Translations under genes and position numbers: made by a program | Origin: Solen grandis | Taxonomy: Eukaryota; Mollusca; Bivalvia; Adapedonta; Solenidae | Reading direction: 5' to 3' | Assembly: GCA_021229015.1 (NCBI GenBank) | Contig: CM037789.1 | Span: 41,328,926-41,392,925 of the forward strand | Length of the DNA: 64,000 nt | In this document: positions 54,401 through 63,960 of the stretch, in pieces | Position numbering within the stretch: the first letter of the stretch is position 1 | Layout: every line of letters starts with the position of its first letter | Notes under the pieces: model-generated | What the model was told of the DNA's origin: nothing | The model's database searches: none | Seen by the model: only the letters and a program-made list of their open reading frames with translations

Positions 54401-55784
54401 AGACAGGTTGACATGGTGATTCCTGTATACAGTTTATACTCGTACATGTTATAACCTTGCACATTTGAGGAGCAGTGGTAGGACATATGCTTTAAGATCA
54501 AGAGGTCCTGGTTTGAGTCCTACCAGAGACACTGTTCTTTCATTGAGCAAGAAATTTACCCTGCATTGTTTCACTTCACCCAGGTGTAAATGGGTACCTG
54601 AGAGGGCTGTATATTTCTGTGGCACCAAAATGTGAGCTGTTATAAACAAAGTGAATGACTCCCCGGGGAGATTGATAGTAGGCTGATGACCATGGGTAAA
54701 ATCTGTTTAGTCAGTGAATGTGCCCATGGCAGGAAACTCAAGACTATAAATTGCCTTTACTTTTCTCTATCTGGCTAACTTCATATATATAGAGGAATAT
54801 GCAGTCAGATCAGTAAACACAGAAGAACAGTAAAAAGCTTTCTTCACATTAATGATTTTTATACCACACTTTAACAATTTTAGAAGAAAAAACATTACCA
54901 GTAGTCATGAATGATTACATGGCAGTGAGCACAGAATTACATAAGAAATCACACTACTTTGAATATAATTATAAAATAAAGCACTCAATAAATTATGTAT
55001 ACTTTTACGATACATGTAGTATTATGACATTAAGGCTTTTAAAATATGTTAACTTTCAATAACCTATTCTTATTTCCCCATTGTTAACAGTAAGAAGTTC
55101 TTAGATTCTTTGTAATCCCACTAAAGATTTTGTCTGGCACTGCTAGTAAATCTTCCACTAACCACTAGAAATGGTTTACAAAATCTCACAACAGAATCTC
55201 AAGTGACAACAAATGGTTTTTACGTTGCAACAGAATATAATACAATCTCATTAAAATCAGCTTCGTTTTAGCTCCAGTACTCTATGCTTCGAAGATCTGA
55301 CAACATCCCATGAAAGGACGTCTCAAGTCTACCTTTACGTCATGAATATCAATAAGAAAATGATATCCAATCAGAATGCATGCTTCAAAACAATTTGAAT
55401 TTGAAATCGGAATACCCTGGCGATATACACAAAATTAAAATGTCCGTTCACTGCCATTAACTTGCAAACATTCACAAAGTTGTATACCCAAGCATTTTGA
55501 AGTTTGACCATTTGATTGGCTAATCAAAGGTCAATTTGAGTCAACCTTTAATTTGATGTCCTCAGATCCTACTTAGTGAACGTTAGTTCAGATATATTTT
55601 TAATATAAGTTTTAATTAGACTGAATATAATATTTATGATATATGACATTTTACCAGAAAGTTCCTGTCCCTCTGACTTGGTTACCCACTGACCCACAAA
55701 CTTCAGGCATGTTTCTCGCAGTGATGAGCAGACTGTAGGTACATGGTAAAAGGTTTTGTCTCGCTCACAATCAGGGCAGGACAT
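39418..55784 (-). CDS. LRRC41: LRRC41-like elongin BC-box / leucine-rich-repeat protein (nine exons, 3' end not found)
   Basis: LRRC41 (MUF1) is a substrate-recognition subunit that binds elongin B/C through a BC box and joins a cullin-RING ubiquitin ligase. Exons, in transcript order: 55655-55784, 53408-53494, 52238-52408, 48342-49244, 45610-45721, 42487-42590, 41253-41427, 40615-40736, 39418-39495. All junctions have GT..AG and matching phases (1,1,1,1,2,1,2,1, then 1). Residues 21-30, SLRETCLKFV, fit the BC-box consensus (S/T)LxxxCxxx(V/L/I/A) and align with human LRRC41 ALFELCGRAV, followed by similar sequence (GLPKEILQDL... then SEAWRTL). Exon 4 carries an acidic Ser-rich disordered stretch, as in the vertebrate protein; exons 5-9 are leucine-rich repeats. 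The final roughly 100 residues are missing: either in the assembly gap at 38304-38403 or unrecognised. The gene is firm; orthology is likely. Confidence 0.75.
40415..40568 (-). repeat. tRNA-headed SINE, family C
   Basis: TAATCCCTCTCGACAGTTCC, TTGGACCAGTACT, TCCTTGCCCCCAACAAGGTT, CGAACCCACAATC and CACTGGTTCA; the GTTCGAACCC is a box B complement. It lies next to LRRC41-like exon 8. Confidence 0.6.
40615..40736 (-). CDS. LRRC41: LRRC41-like exon 8 (LRR)
   Basis: 122 bp, reads DLRTLILHDVMCPSELQKGL then FPFLTHLQLHCCSHTREL. Donor GTAAGG. The LRR consensus LxxLxLxxC is plain. Confidence 0.75.
41253..41427 (-). CDS. LRRC41: LRRC41-like exon 7 (LRR)
   Basis: 175 bp, phase 1 in and phase 2 out. Reads DIAAVKMLVLEDMDGLYTSN, then LTHLNLKYPIMGEHVATKLV, two clear LRR strands. 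Acceptor TTATTTCAG, donor GTCTGA (non-optimal). Confidence 0.7.
42090..42330 (+). mobile_element. Degraded hairpin-ended element
   Basis: Keeps TTTCATCAATTT, TTTCAGAGAGATGTC, GGAAATTGTTGACAACAC and a decayed hairpin (GCTCACCTTGAGCATGTTGT then GGTCAGCTAA). Confidence 0.5.
42487..42590 (-). CDS. LRRC41: LRRC41-like exon 6 (LRR)
   Basis: 104 bp starting VDRRSYMQPLECMTLSQGFC. The acceptor CTTTTGTAG is strong; the donor GTAGGC is weak and was chosen because it keeps phase 1 for the next exon, so the 3' edge is the least certain of this gene. Confidence 0.6.
43087..43235. mobile_element. Small palindromic MITE
   Basis: TGACATGAATTGTTATTTCA at about 43097 mirrors TGAAATAACAATTCATGTCA at about 43202, with AAATTTTACTAAA and ATGTTATTAAG also mirrored around GCCTCCGGTGACC. 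Confidence 0.65.
43732..45281 (+). mobile_element. Hairpin-ended element with about 170-bp tandem core
   Basis: 5' AACAAGAGGGCCATGATGGC then CGCTCACCTGAT, 3' GAGCACGTTGTGCTCAGGTG then AGCTAAAAAT. The core repeats GTGACCCCTGGGGCGGGGCC ... CCAAATATCTAAACTCCAGG about eight times, imperfectly. It lies in intron 5 of the LRRC41-like gene. Confidence 0.7.
45610..45721 (-). CDS. LRRC41: LRRC41-like exon 5 (LRR)
   Basis: 112 bp, phase 1 in and phase 2 out. Reads MWRMVLVKVGCKHLTVLCLH then KLPCVTSLLVVFFEHY. Donor GTAAGT. It is too short for a long-ORF scan. The acceptor lies about 38 bp from the end of a transposable element (45759). Confidence 0.7.
45759..46995 (+). mobile_element. Hairpin-ended element with 165-bp tandem core
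   Basis: 5' AACAAGAGGGCCATGATGGC, CGCTCACCTGAG; 3' GAGCACGTTGTGCTCATGTG then AGCTAAAAA. The core has a 165-bp unit (GTGACCCCTGGTGCGGGGTC ... CTATATAACTCTATGTAAAA) in about four near-identical copies. Because 165 is a multiple of three, the array stays open for 201 codons; this is not a gene. Confidence 0.75.
47157..47323 (-). repeat. SINE family C, intron 4 copy
   Basis: TAATCCCTCTCATCAGTTCC, TTGGTTGGACCAGTACTAAG, TTGATCCCACAACCTTCAGA and CCACTGGACCAAGGTGCCC. It ends about 11 bp before the mariner relic. Confidence 0.6.
47335..48305 (+). mobile_element. Mariner relic, both ends and TA duplications kept
   Basis: The 5' end reads CGAGGGCTGATTGATAAATT and the 3' end, read inward on the other strand, CAAGGGGTGATTGATAAGTT; TA flanks both (47333-47334, 48306-48307). 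At 971 bp it is shorter than the roughly 1.3 kb of full mariners. It lies in intron 4 of the LRRC41-like gene, 30 bp from the intron's donor site. Confidence 0.85.
47686..48076 (+). pseudogene. Mariner transposase remnant (N-terminal HTH region)
   Basis: The first frame (47686-47937) reads MSTDDIELRAVVKFCVGLKH and WHKKFRDSRTSVFDDERPGG, the first helix-turn-helix of Mos1/mariner-type transposases (WHKxFxxGRTSVxDDxRPGxP). A +1 frameshift near 47918 continues VKELLDNDRLFKVQGIAEQL, the second HTH, to a stop at 48074. The DDD catalytic region is absent. Confidence 0.8.
48342..49244 (-). CDS. LRRC41: LRRC41-like exon 4 (large exon with acidic disordered region)
   Basis: 903 bp, the longest host reading frame in the window. 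The N-terminal third is hydrophobic and LRR-like (residues such as CLLYCRDKHFSSLVEVF). The middle is rich in Ser, Asp and Glu (EESSWDDLDDELLDQRD). The end returns to LRR (LKCLSLDFYDRR). Donor choice GTAGGT at 48341-48336 is set by phase: it gives codon AGT with the next exon. The mariner relic ends at 48305, just inside the following intron. Confidence 0.8.
49960..50182. repeat. Palindromic MITE-like repeat (TAACTCTTTACTTCATA ends)
   Basis: TTAACTCTTTACTTCATAAT at the left mirrors TTTATGAAGTAAAGGGTTTA at the right. A related left end starts at 60073 (TTAACCCTTTACTTCATATA). Confidence 0.55.
50378..51546 (+). mobile_element. CAGAGGACAGC-family element in LRRC41-like intron 3
   Basis: 5' AACAAGAGCTGTCAGAGGAC, 3' CTTCGAATAGTCGAGCTAAA. 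Same core units as the copies at 531 and 22290, without the nested insertion. Confidence 0.65.
51748..52215 (+). mobile_element. Hairpin-ended element, short copy
   Basis: 5' AAACAAGAAGGCCAAAAAAG, CGCTCACCTGAGT; 3' CATCCTAAGCACAAGTGATC, AGGTGAGCTAAAAA. It lies in intron 3 of the LRRC41-like gene, its end 23 bp from exon 3 (52238). Confidence 0.65.
52238..52408 (-). CDS. LRRC41: LRRC41-like exon 3
   Basis: 171 bp, phase 1 on both sides. Reads VDTSEAWRTLSIHTYKNQLN and ends ...YVANIINNNI. Acceptor GCAAACGACAG, donor GTAATA. Confidence 0.7.
52409..53407. other. LRRC41-like intron 2
   Basis: Imperfect internal duplication (TCTGAGACATTCTGACTGGT / TCTGAGATATTAAATTGGCT; CATTGTGACCAATGCTTGGT / GATGGTGACCAAGTTTGGTA) at 52520-52790, otherwise featureless. 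Confidence 0.4.
53408..53494 (-). CDS. LRRC41: LRRC41-like exon 2
   Basis: 87 bp between a T-rich acceptor and a GTAAGT donor. Reads GLPKEILQDLTTYLNAATLK then KLDAFFESQ. It aligns with the human segment following the BC box, where elongin-box proteins carry their cullin-contact helices. Confidence 0.75.
53495..55654. other. LRRC41-like intron 1
   Basis: Contains SINE D (54455-54710); no other structure recognised. Confidence 0.4.
54455..54710 (+). repeat. tRNA-headed SINE, family D
   Basis: GAGGAGCAGTGGTAGGACAT (box A side), GGTTTGAGTCCTACCAGAGA (box B), then CACCCAGGTGTAAATGGGTA, CCTGAGAGGGCTGTA and CCCCGGGGAGATTGATAGTA. The CACCCAGGTGTAAATGGGTACC word is common in lophotrochozoan SINEs. 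Confidence 0.65.
55655..55784 (-). CDS. LRRC41: LRRC41-like exon 1 (BC box)
   Basis: The ATG at 55784 opens MSCPDCERDKTFYHVPTVCS, followed by the BC box SLRETCLKFV. The donor GTAAAA lies after 55655 and leaves phase 1. An in-frame ATG further inside is downstream of the splice site and so not coding. Confidence 0.75.
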
Positions 55785-55983
55785 GGCTGACAGTTCCTTT
55801 GGTCAAATTGACCTCAGCTGGGAAAATGTTGAAAGTAAAAAATTTGAAAAGATTTCAACAAATGTAGTAGGTTATCCATTCGATCAATAAAATCATGAGA
55901 GGGTGGGATTTAATAAGATATCATATGGCATTGAGGGTGATATTATGCAAGGTTATAGACTTCATCTATATAAATTATATTTT

Positions 55984-56364
55984 GTGTGTTGGGTTTAACG
56001 TCCCATCAACAATATTTCAGTTATTTGGAGACTATAACATTTTGTTATATGTTTAACCTTCATTTAATGGTCACCTTTGTTTAGCGGCCACTTTCTCTTG
56101 TTCCCTTGACTGACTGCTTATGACAGGTTTAACTGTATAAGAGCTGCCACACTGCAGTCTGATGCCGTAGACATATGACATTGTCATATTATCCTGACAC
56201 CGGGCTAATCAGTCCTGGAACTACCCTTATATGTTAAGCACCAAGCAAGGAAGCTATACCAGTACCATTTTTTATGACTATGGTATGTCGATCTTGACTG
56301 GGGATCGAAACCACGACCTCCCGCTCCCGAAGCGGATGCTCTATGCACTCAGCCACTGGAGACG
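55984..56364 (-). repeat. SINE family A with an internal insertion
   Basis: GTGTTGGGTTTAACGTCCCA, CAGTTATTTGGAGACTA, then about 85 unrelated bases, then GCTGCCACACTGCAGTCTGA through to CACTCAGCCACTGGAGACG. It lies just upstream of the LRRC41-like start codon (55784). Confidence 0.65.
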
Positions 56365-58824
56365 CTTGTTAATTATAGTATGTTTCACTATCCTCGTATA
56401 GCTAAAAGAGTATTATAGTGGGTTTCATCACAATAATGTTTCCTCCACCAATTGCAGTGAGGGAGCACATTGCACTGTATAACAGTTCTATTTCTCCATT
56501 TCTTTAATCCCCATAACACTGAATACATGTATCTTCTTTTAAAGAGGACAAAACAACAATTAGCTGTAAGGACCTGTTTCCCCATTGATGTAAAATAGAT
56601 AAGTTTAAACAAACTAAAAGATATTTCTTGTTACGACTGCTGAAGTTACAGTTCTGACCGACCAGATGAGTATCAATCATTCAGGCACTTAGCCAATCAA
56701 GCAATGGAGATCGGCGGTAATGTAAAGAATGTCATATCGTACATTAGGAGAATGTTGATTGACAGCACCATGTTGAGTGTAGAGAACAGGAGCTTGTTTT
56801 TGAGAGACAGTACACACCGACAATGATACTGTGTATATTTGTACAGGTGATGATTATATTTTAATATTAAATTGATTCAAAATAATTTCTTATTGTTAAC
56901 AATTAATATAAATAATGATTAATATAAACTTGAATGTAGCCAATTTCTATAACATCAACACAATACATGTACTTGGAATGATTTATAATCATGACAAGGT
57001 GCAGTTGTAAGACAAGGGGAATTATTCTGAAAGCTATATTTTTCGAGTTATGTCATTTTTTAACTTAGAATTTTATTGTTGACATGTAAAACAGACGAGT
57101 GTTGGCACCACTTGTGGAGCTCTTGTTAACCCTTTCCCTCATAGAGGACACCATGAAAAGACCTATGCGAACAGCATAAAACCAGATCAGCCTGTGAGTA
57201 ACTCGCAGGCTGATCAGGTTTTATGCTGTTCGCTGCTCCTCAGTGGTCTGGAAATGAGGATTTTGTAAATAAATTTGGTAAGGTTTAACTATGATTTTCT
57301 GCAGATAAGGCTTTATGTGGTACCTACTGAGTGCGTCAAAATGAGTCTATATGAGGGAAAGGGTAAAATCATTGTAATCTAATATATATAGTATGGCTGT
57401 ATGATTGGGCACCTGCCGGAAAAAAAAAAGGAACAATGCAGCCTACCATTTGATATATAGTCTGTACTACTTAGAGATCGAGTTGGATAACAGGAAGTGC
57501 AAGACCAGGCAAGGAGATATTATGCCAGTGTTAGAGACAGATAAATTTGCAATTTTGAAAGGTAATAATTACCATGCGGTATCTGTAAAATTATAGAACA
57601 TTCTTTTTGCTGTGTTTTTTTTTTTTTATAATTTTTTAACTTTTTTCCCCAACTATGATATATAATTTCATCCATTATTAAAGGGACTTTAGTTAGTATT
57701 TTCTGAGGAAAGTTAAGACTTTTTTAAAGCTTTAATTAGGAAAGTTTCTGATAGTATTTTATAGCAAAAGATTCATCTTAAATTCAACTGCTTGTCTTCA
57801 GACAATGAAATCTTATTACTCCTTTTTATCAAAATAAATATTCCATTGGGAACTCTTGATTCTAAATACTTATAAACAAGACAGTATAATTAAATAATTA
57901 AACAATCACTGTTATGTATTATTTGGTGTGTGCATGTTAAACTGAAACAAAAAAATCACATTCTACTGAGATATTTTTATTTCTATTCGCAGAATACATC
58001 AATTCATAGAGTGCAAAAAGAATATTGGAGTGGCCTGATAAAACCTTGAACAATAATGTAGTAATAGAACAAAGTTCTTATGCAAGAAAATTACTTTATA
58101 AAATGAAAAATTTTACCTCAAAAATGAAATTATGTTGGAAGAAAAGCTTATCATTGGTATCTTCACAGATAGATTTCTTTTTAAATTATATTTTTAAGGA
58201 ATATATGTCAATTTCAGTTTTTCATCATTTCATCATTTTTTTTTCTTTTTCATAATTTAATATTTAGCTATTTCAGATAAAATATCTGTATGAAAAAAAT
58301 AAATATATATTATAGATGTATATGGATCAATTTGCCATTAAAATTAAAAATTGCAGTTTGAGATGCTGTGGAGTAGAATTTTGTTGAAGCAGTTCCGGGA
58401 GGAAAACATTTTCAAGCCATACCTTTTACAGTTTTTGTTTTTTTTCTGAAATTCCACTGGAATCTGCTGAAACTTAATTTCTGCTCCCATTTTCACCTGG
58501 AACTCTTCAATTTTTGCCCGGAAAGCCATTCCACCCTAGAACTAAACTATCCTGCTATCTGACTTTTTTTATTTATATAGTACTCTGGTCTCTTCATTAA
58601 TCACCTATACATTGAACAATAAACAGAACATGCTAGATTTGTATTGTTCATCATAAAATGTTTAATTGGTCTATATATATTTCTATCTTTATGCTAGCTT
58701 TATTTAGAAATTAAAGATCATTTTTGCTGTTCATGTGGTTGTTACAAGGTAATGGGATGTCTGATACCTTTTATGGTGTTTGCTTGTTATCAGGCAGTTT
58801 GTAAGCAGTTTTCTTGCAGTTTAA
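56365..58824. other. Upstream of the LRRC41-like gene
   Basis: Holds the intact MITE-like repeat (57126-57366). A 63-codon plus-strand frame at 57405 (reading CKTRQGDIMPVLETDKFAIL) is followed by GTAATA and could be an exon, without further support. The rest is AT-rich. Confidence 0.35.
57126..57366 (+). repeat. MITE-like repeat, uninterrupted copy
   Basis: About 240 bp bounded by TAACCCTTTCCCTCATAGAG and TGAGGGAAAGGGT, an imperfect inverted pair. This is the unfilled counterpart of the copy split at 15950/20520. Confidence 0.7.
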
Positions 58825-61330
58825 CCCGTACGAAAATTTCAACCGTAAAATAGCAGGAAAATAGACGGAAATGAGACGTAAAGTGACTTTTACGCACGTA
58901 AAACAGACGTAATTTGTTCAGAGCAGGAAAAAATAGAAAATTACGTACGTAAATGTTAACTTTTTACGGCCGTAATATTTTTACGCCCGTAGATTTTAAC
59001 TTAGAAATTTTTCATAAAAAAATTACAGCCGTAAAAATGGACTTAGACTTTTCTTGGTTTATTAAATTTTTAAACAAAAATCTACGATCTATTTTACAAC
59101 TGTAAAATGAGTATAATATGAAAAGAAGCTGATAAATTTTCAAAGAATTGTTTTAGTCAACTCTGAACGTTTCAGATGTGCGCAAATAAAAAATAGAGCT
59201 ATAAATGGAAAACAGAGTACTAATTAATCTTTTTATAAATTACCAACTTAAATTTAGTGTTAATCCTTTTATGAATATAATTTTAATATAAATCAGTTAT
59301 GAATGATATTTTTTTCAATTTAACCAACAACAGCAAAACAAAATCTGAGCAATATTCAAGCAGCTGTTAAAGTATAATAATGTTATGTAACTTGAATTTA
59401 TCAAAGTACAAGAGTAAGATGATTTCATTTCAAAAAGATATTTTATGCAATTATATATATATATATATATAGATATTAAACAATTTGAATGACTCTTAAA
59501 CAAGCAAATTTGTTTCCATGCGAGCATCAGGGCGAACATTTAGAAAAGGTCAGTTTTTATAGCCTTCAAGACTGGTCAGACCTGATAACATCTCTGAACA
59601 GCTGACCTGGATACTGAAAAGCCACCCCTGGCTTAATGGGGCATCAAGGGGTTAACTACAGGCAGTTTTCTGCCAGAATTCTTTGTTATGTGCCAAGGAT
59701 TTCCCTAACAGGCCCCATTTCAGTCACAGCAGTGTTGGAGCTCCCAGTTTTCAAATTCAGAGATAGTAAGAAGGTTCTGGTGACATCACTCTTTTACAAA
59801 AATATAGAACCATGTTTATCTGTGTTTATTCCAAAAGGATGCTACTTTGATAGTTGTTAAAGGAAGATGGATTTATCAATTTAAACAAAATTTGAAAAGG
59901 GACATCCAGTTGAAAGGCCATGGAGATCGAGTTACATGGGGAAAAAGGGAAACATTTGCCAGAAGTATTGTTCAAACTGGAGGTAAGTTTGCTTGCTTAA
60001 TGTAATCTTTTGCTTATTAAATCAGTGTGCCCATGAAGTTTTAAAACTGAGGGTAGAATTGCTGTTTTTCCTTAACCCTTTACTTCATATAGTAATTTTG
60101 ACGCATTGGAAAACAGGGCAGGTCCAGATCAGACAGCTCCAAAGCTAAATGGATGGTGTAGAAGTGCAGTGCACAAGAACCATAACTCTAATTATCTAAT
60201 TCTTGAATTGTCTGCTTTTAGATGATTTTTTTTAAATGTCCATAGCATAATATCAACACTATCGCATGGATTCACTCAAAACTCTATGGATCATGGCTCC
60301 TTATGAGGTATAGAAGTGTAGTGTACAAAAACCAATATATTAAAACACTTCCTCATCTATCTTATATAGTTCTTGAATTTATCCACTCAGTAGATTTTTT
60401 GGAGCATTATAATTTCAATATTATAAGATGGATGTACTACACTCATGGAACATGGGTTATTTGATAAAAAAAAATAAAAAAATAATTCTATAGCAGTTCA
60501 TTGTAGTAGCTTAAATGACACAGAATGCATATATAAGAGATCGTTCACCATATTAAATGAAATATTTCATTATCCGTTTGTCAGGTTTGCTTTACCTACA
60601 ATACCAGGAGTGTAGTACTGGTCCTTCCCAAGAATTAAAAGGAAAATTCCCCTCTGTTATGTCGACTGAAAAACTTATTCAGCCAAACAAAACTTTCTTA
60701 AATATTTAGAATATTTTTAATGATGCAGTATTAAAGTGAATACTATTTTTCTTACAGATTATGTAGTGACCTGGTGCAAAGCTGAGGGAAGGAAGCTGCC
60801 TGACAGGTGTTGGAATTAAATACTGCTATAGATCACACAGAGAGTCACAGTCTTACACAAGGAAACAGTGAACTGATTTAAAATTGAATGACACTTATTG
60901 GATGTATTTCTTTTATGTTTTTACATTATTATTAAATGTTTAAATATATATATTTTGTCAAAATATTCAATGCACCCAGGTAATTATTCATAGGCATTTT
61001 TATTACCTACTACTTTTACAGGTGTAAACTGGCCCACAATTTTTTAGTACATAAATTATTTTAGTTTTACGTACGTAAATTTTTAGTTTTACGTACGTAA
61101 ATTATTTTACTTTTACGTACTAATTTAGTTTTTAAAAAATTCCTAATTAACATATTACGTGTCTATTTTACGCACGTATTCCGTCTACTTTACGGCCGGT
61201 TTCCGGCCGTAAAAGCATTTTACTGTTGTAAATTCCACTATAAGTTGAACCAAACCTAAATTCGTTTTTACGTGCGTAAATGTTGACAAATTTCCGTCTA
61301 CTTTACGGCTGTAAAATTTCGTACAGGAAG
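58825..61330. mobile_element. 2.5-kb inverted-repeat structure with CpG-containing subrepeats
   Basis: The left arm (about 58828-59060) starts CCGTACGAAAATTTCAACCG and the right arm (about 61060-61328), read from the other side, CTGTACGAAATTTTACAGCC. Both are filled with words such as ACGTACGTAAA, GGCCGTAA and AGACGGAAA. The centre contains exon-like sequence (59636-59982 and 60758-60819). Boundaries are approximate and no target duplication was recognised. Confidence 0.55.
59636..60819 (+). CDS. Possible two-exon gene fragment inside the 58.8-61.3 kb structure
   Basis: A frame ending at a GTAAGT donor (59983) reads GRWIYQFKQNLKRDIQLKGH then GDRVTWGKRETFARSIVQTG. An acceptor TTTTTCTTACAG at 60757 joins in phase to YVVTWCKAEGRKLPDRCWN and TAA at 60817. 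Upstream, 59636-59859 is open in a different frame (LELPVFKFRDSKKVLVTSLF), which implies a frameshift near 59835 or another intron. I do not recognise the family. Confidence 0.3.
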
Positions 61331-61786
61331 TTACATATAATTAGCAGTTCGGTTACATGTATTAACTTATCTCCCCAAAATAGCTGCTAAGGAACTGCAA
61401 AAAAACTGCTAAGATACTGCCTATGAACTGCCTATTACAGCTATAAACTGTAGGAACTGGGAAGTTTTTAGAAAACTGTTTGCAAGCCTATATGCATTTA
61501 TTTCCTGGATCTGCAATAGTAATTGCCTAAAAAACGGTTAAGAACTGCTACAGAAATGCCAATTAAAAGAAACTGGGAAGGTTAAAAAACTGCCTTAATG
61601 GAATCACTGCAAGTCTTCCACTTTGACTAGGGACATTGTAGATCCCAGTACTAGCTTTTGCACAATATTGGCATAGACGCACACACTCGTTGATAACTAG
61701 TCCACATTTGTGTACCCATAATTTAATTTTTGGTTTAAAACTCAATATAATCCCACAGAGGCGTGACAACCAGTACTAAAAATAGT

Positions 61787-61822
61787 ATGTCGCACCGAGT
61801 TCTGCTCATTGATGAGAATACG
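61787..61822 (+). CDS. Possible very short first exon
   Basis: ATG at 61787, twelve codons MSHRVLLIDENT, then a perfect GTAAGT donor. No second exon was identified, so this rests on the start and donor only. Confidence 0.2.
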
Positions 61823-63290
61823 GTAAGTCGATAACCATCTTGTAAATTTTAATTATCCTCAAGTATTGAGTAATTCTCGCCATATTGGTACTCTCTGGCT
61901 ATTTACACTAGTGCAATATTTGACATCAAGTGTGACGTAATTTTACAGAGAAACCATCGACAATAAACAAAATTGTTTCTAAACCTTCATTTTATTGAAA
62001 ATGTTTTGGAAACAGGTAAAAATATTCATTTAATAAAGAAGTGCCGATTTTCTACCATTTTCACTAATGCTTCTTTTTATGATTTTTTAAACCACTTGAT
62101 TGTTAAATCTACCGATAATACTCAGCAAGCATTTGATCACTAATTTATGTAATAATTAAACCAACATCTGTTCTTACAATAGTTTAGGTTTGATTATGAA
62201 TACATTTCTCAGCAATACTATGTACAGAAGTCATTTAGAGCCATAGCTATTATTAATATGATAGTAAACTTTATACTTGTTAATTGTGATGAAACATGCC
62301 TATTTAACCTTTGTATAGGGTTTTTACACCCAAAATTGGCCATATACCTCCAATATTGTAAGGACTCTCTGGTTGAAAGGACATAAAGTTAAGGAAAATT
62401 GCAATTGTACCCCCAGTTACAAAACTCGGAGGGCACCCTGGGTATAATAACATGGAACACTTTCAGTGTGATAGTGTTTCTTGTTCTCATTTGGATGATC
62501 TTATATTTTACAAAACCAATCGATCTGTTCTGTGATTAAGAACACAGAACTTCAATGCAACTATTGTTTATAGATTTTGTCTCTGTAATTATTTGCACCA
62601 TAATCATGGCAGACTCATTTTCAGTTCGTTGTCAAGAACTCCAGGCACCATTTTGGAATAATTTTTTAGACTGTTGTTGGATTTTGACAATTATTTTCTT
62701 TTTAATTTGTTTTTATTTGCCATTGAAAATTTATTACATTTGAAGGGAAGATATTGATGCATTTGATGATATATTTAATATAAAAGTGATGGATCATTTT
62801 GTTCATTTTTCTTTCAAAAACTTCTTAAGCTGTCGAGAACTGGATACTCCAGGATATACATTTAGTATTCAAATGCTTATATTTTATGTGCTTAAAATAA
62901 CTTTTCATTTATTAATCAATACATTTGTTTTGTCTTTGTTTTCACATACATATTCTTTTAAATATTGTTATAATTTTATCATGAACTGAATAAAACAGGG
63001 CCTCTATGTACAGTCCCTGAATGAAATTATAATATTCACACAAACTTTTCGTTTTTATCCTTTTTAATCCACTTGAGGAGGGAGGGTGAGAGAGAGTAAA
63101 TTATTTGTACTACAGTACGAAATAACTCTGGACGTATTGGCAATATAATTTCAGTGATTTCAAACACAGTATTACATGGCAATTATCACCTATCATACTA
63201 AAAGACACACTGTAACGAACCCACAGAACCCCTTTACACTATGCTTAGCAAGATAGGAAAAACGAAGATTGACAAAACATTAGAATTCAC

Positions 63291-63449
63291 CTTTGATTCA
63301 GCGTGTGTACTGGCTTTCTGGTCACGTTCATTGTACAGTAGACTTGTGTTACCTGCTGTTAACAGTTGCTTGTTACAAAACAATTCTCTTGCCATTTGGT
63401 TTTTCCTGAACATAGACCAAAGAAAAACACCTATGATAGAGCCCAGCAT
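63291..63449 (-). CDS. Possible first exon of a small membrane protein gene
   Basis: From ATG at 63449: MLGSIIGVFLWSMFRKNQMA, RELFCNKQLLTAGNTSLLYN and ERDQKASTHAESK, then a GTGAAT donor after 53 codons in phase 0. The first 14 residues are hydrophobic and followed by RKNQ, as in a signal anchor. No family recognised and no second exon found. Confidence 0.3.
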
Positions 63450-63960
63450 ATTCTATAGCATTATAAATTCTGGCACCAAGCGTCCATAAGCAGATATTTT
63501 TAAAGGGAAAAAAAGAGAGGATATAGAATACACTTGACGAAAGTTGCGTCCCTTGGTCTATATGTATTGCGGTCCTCATCTTTTATTGCACATCAAAATT
63601 AAGATTTCAAGGTAAGAAGTGTGTCAACTAGATGAATAACATTGTATCTATGTAGATTGTATACTTTGTTGGTCGATTTTTGAAAAATCGCAGGCTTTAG
63701 AAATAGTATTAAGTGTATTCACAAGTTAAAATACCCATAATTTTGAGATGTTGCCCATCTTGCCCATCTGGAATATTGTTGTTAAATACAGCCTTTTTAT
63801 AGGACTGTTTTGTTTTTTTTTAAATTAAAATTTAGGTTATCTTTATCTTGGTATGATGAAACATCTCGCGAAATTTTCTCACCGCACATGCGTCAAGTGT
63901 CTTCAAAGGTTTTATCAGTAGTGATAATAGTATTGGGTCTTGTTTTATTAAGGTTGATAA

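Noticed and set aside
58344..58529. Minus-strand frame starting MAFRAKIEEFQVKMGAEIKF
   Set aside because: It looks protein-like, but no partner exon, donor in phase or recognised family supports it; it may be a fragment of a retroelement.
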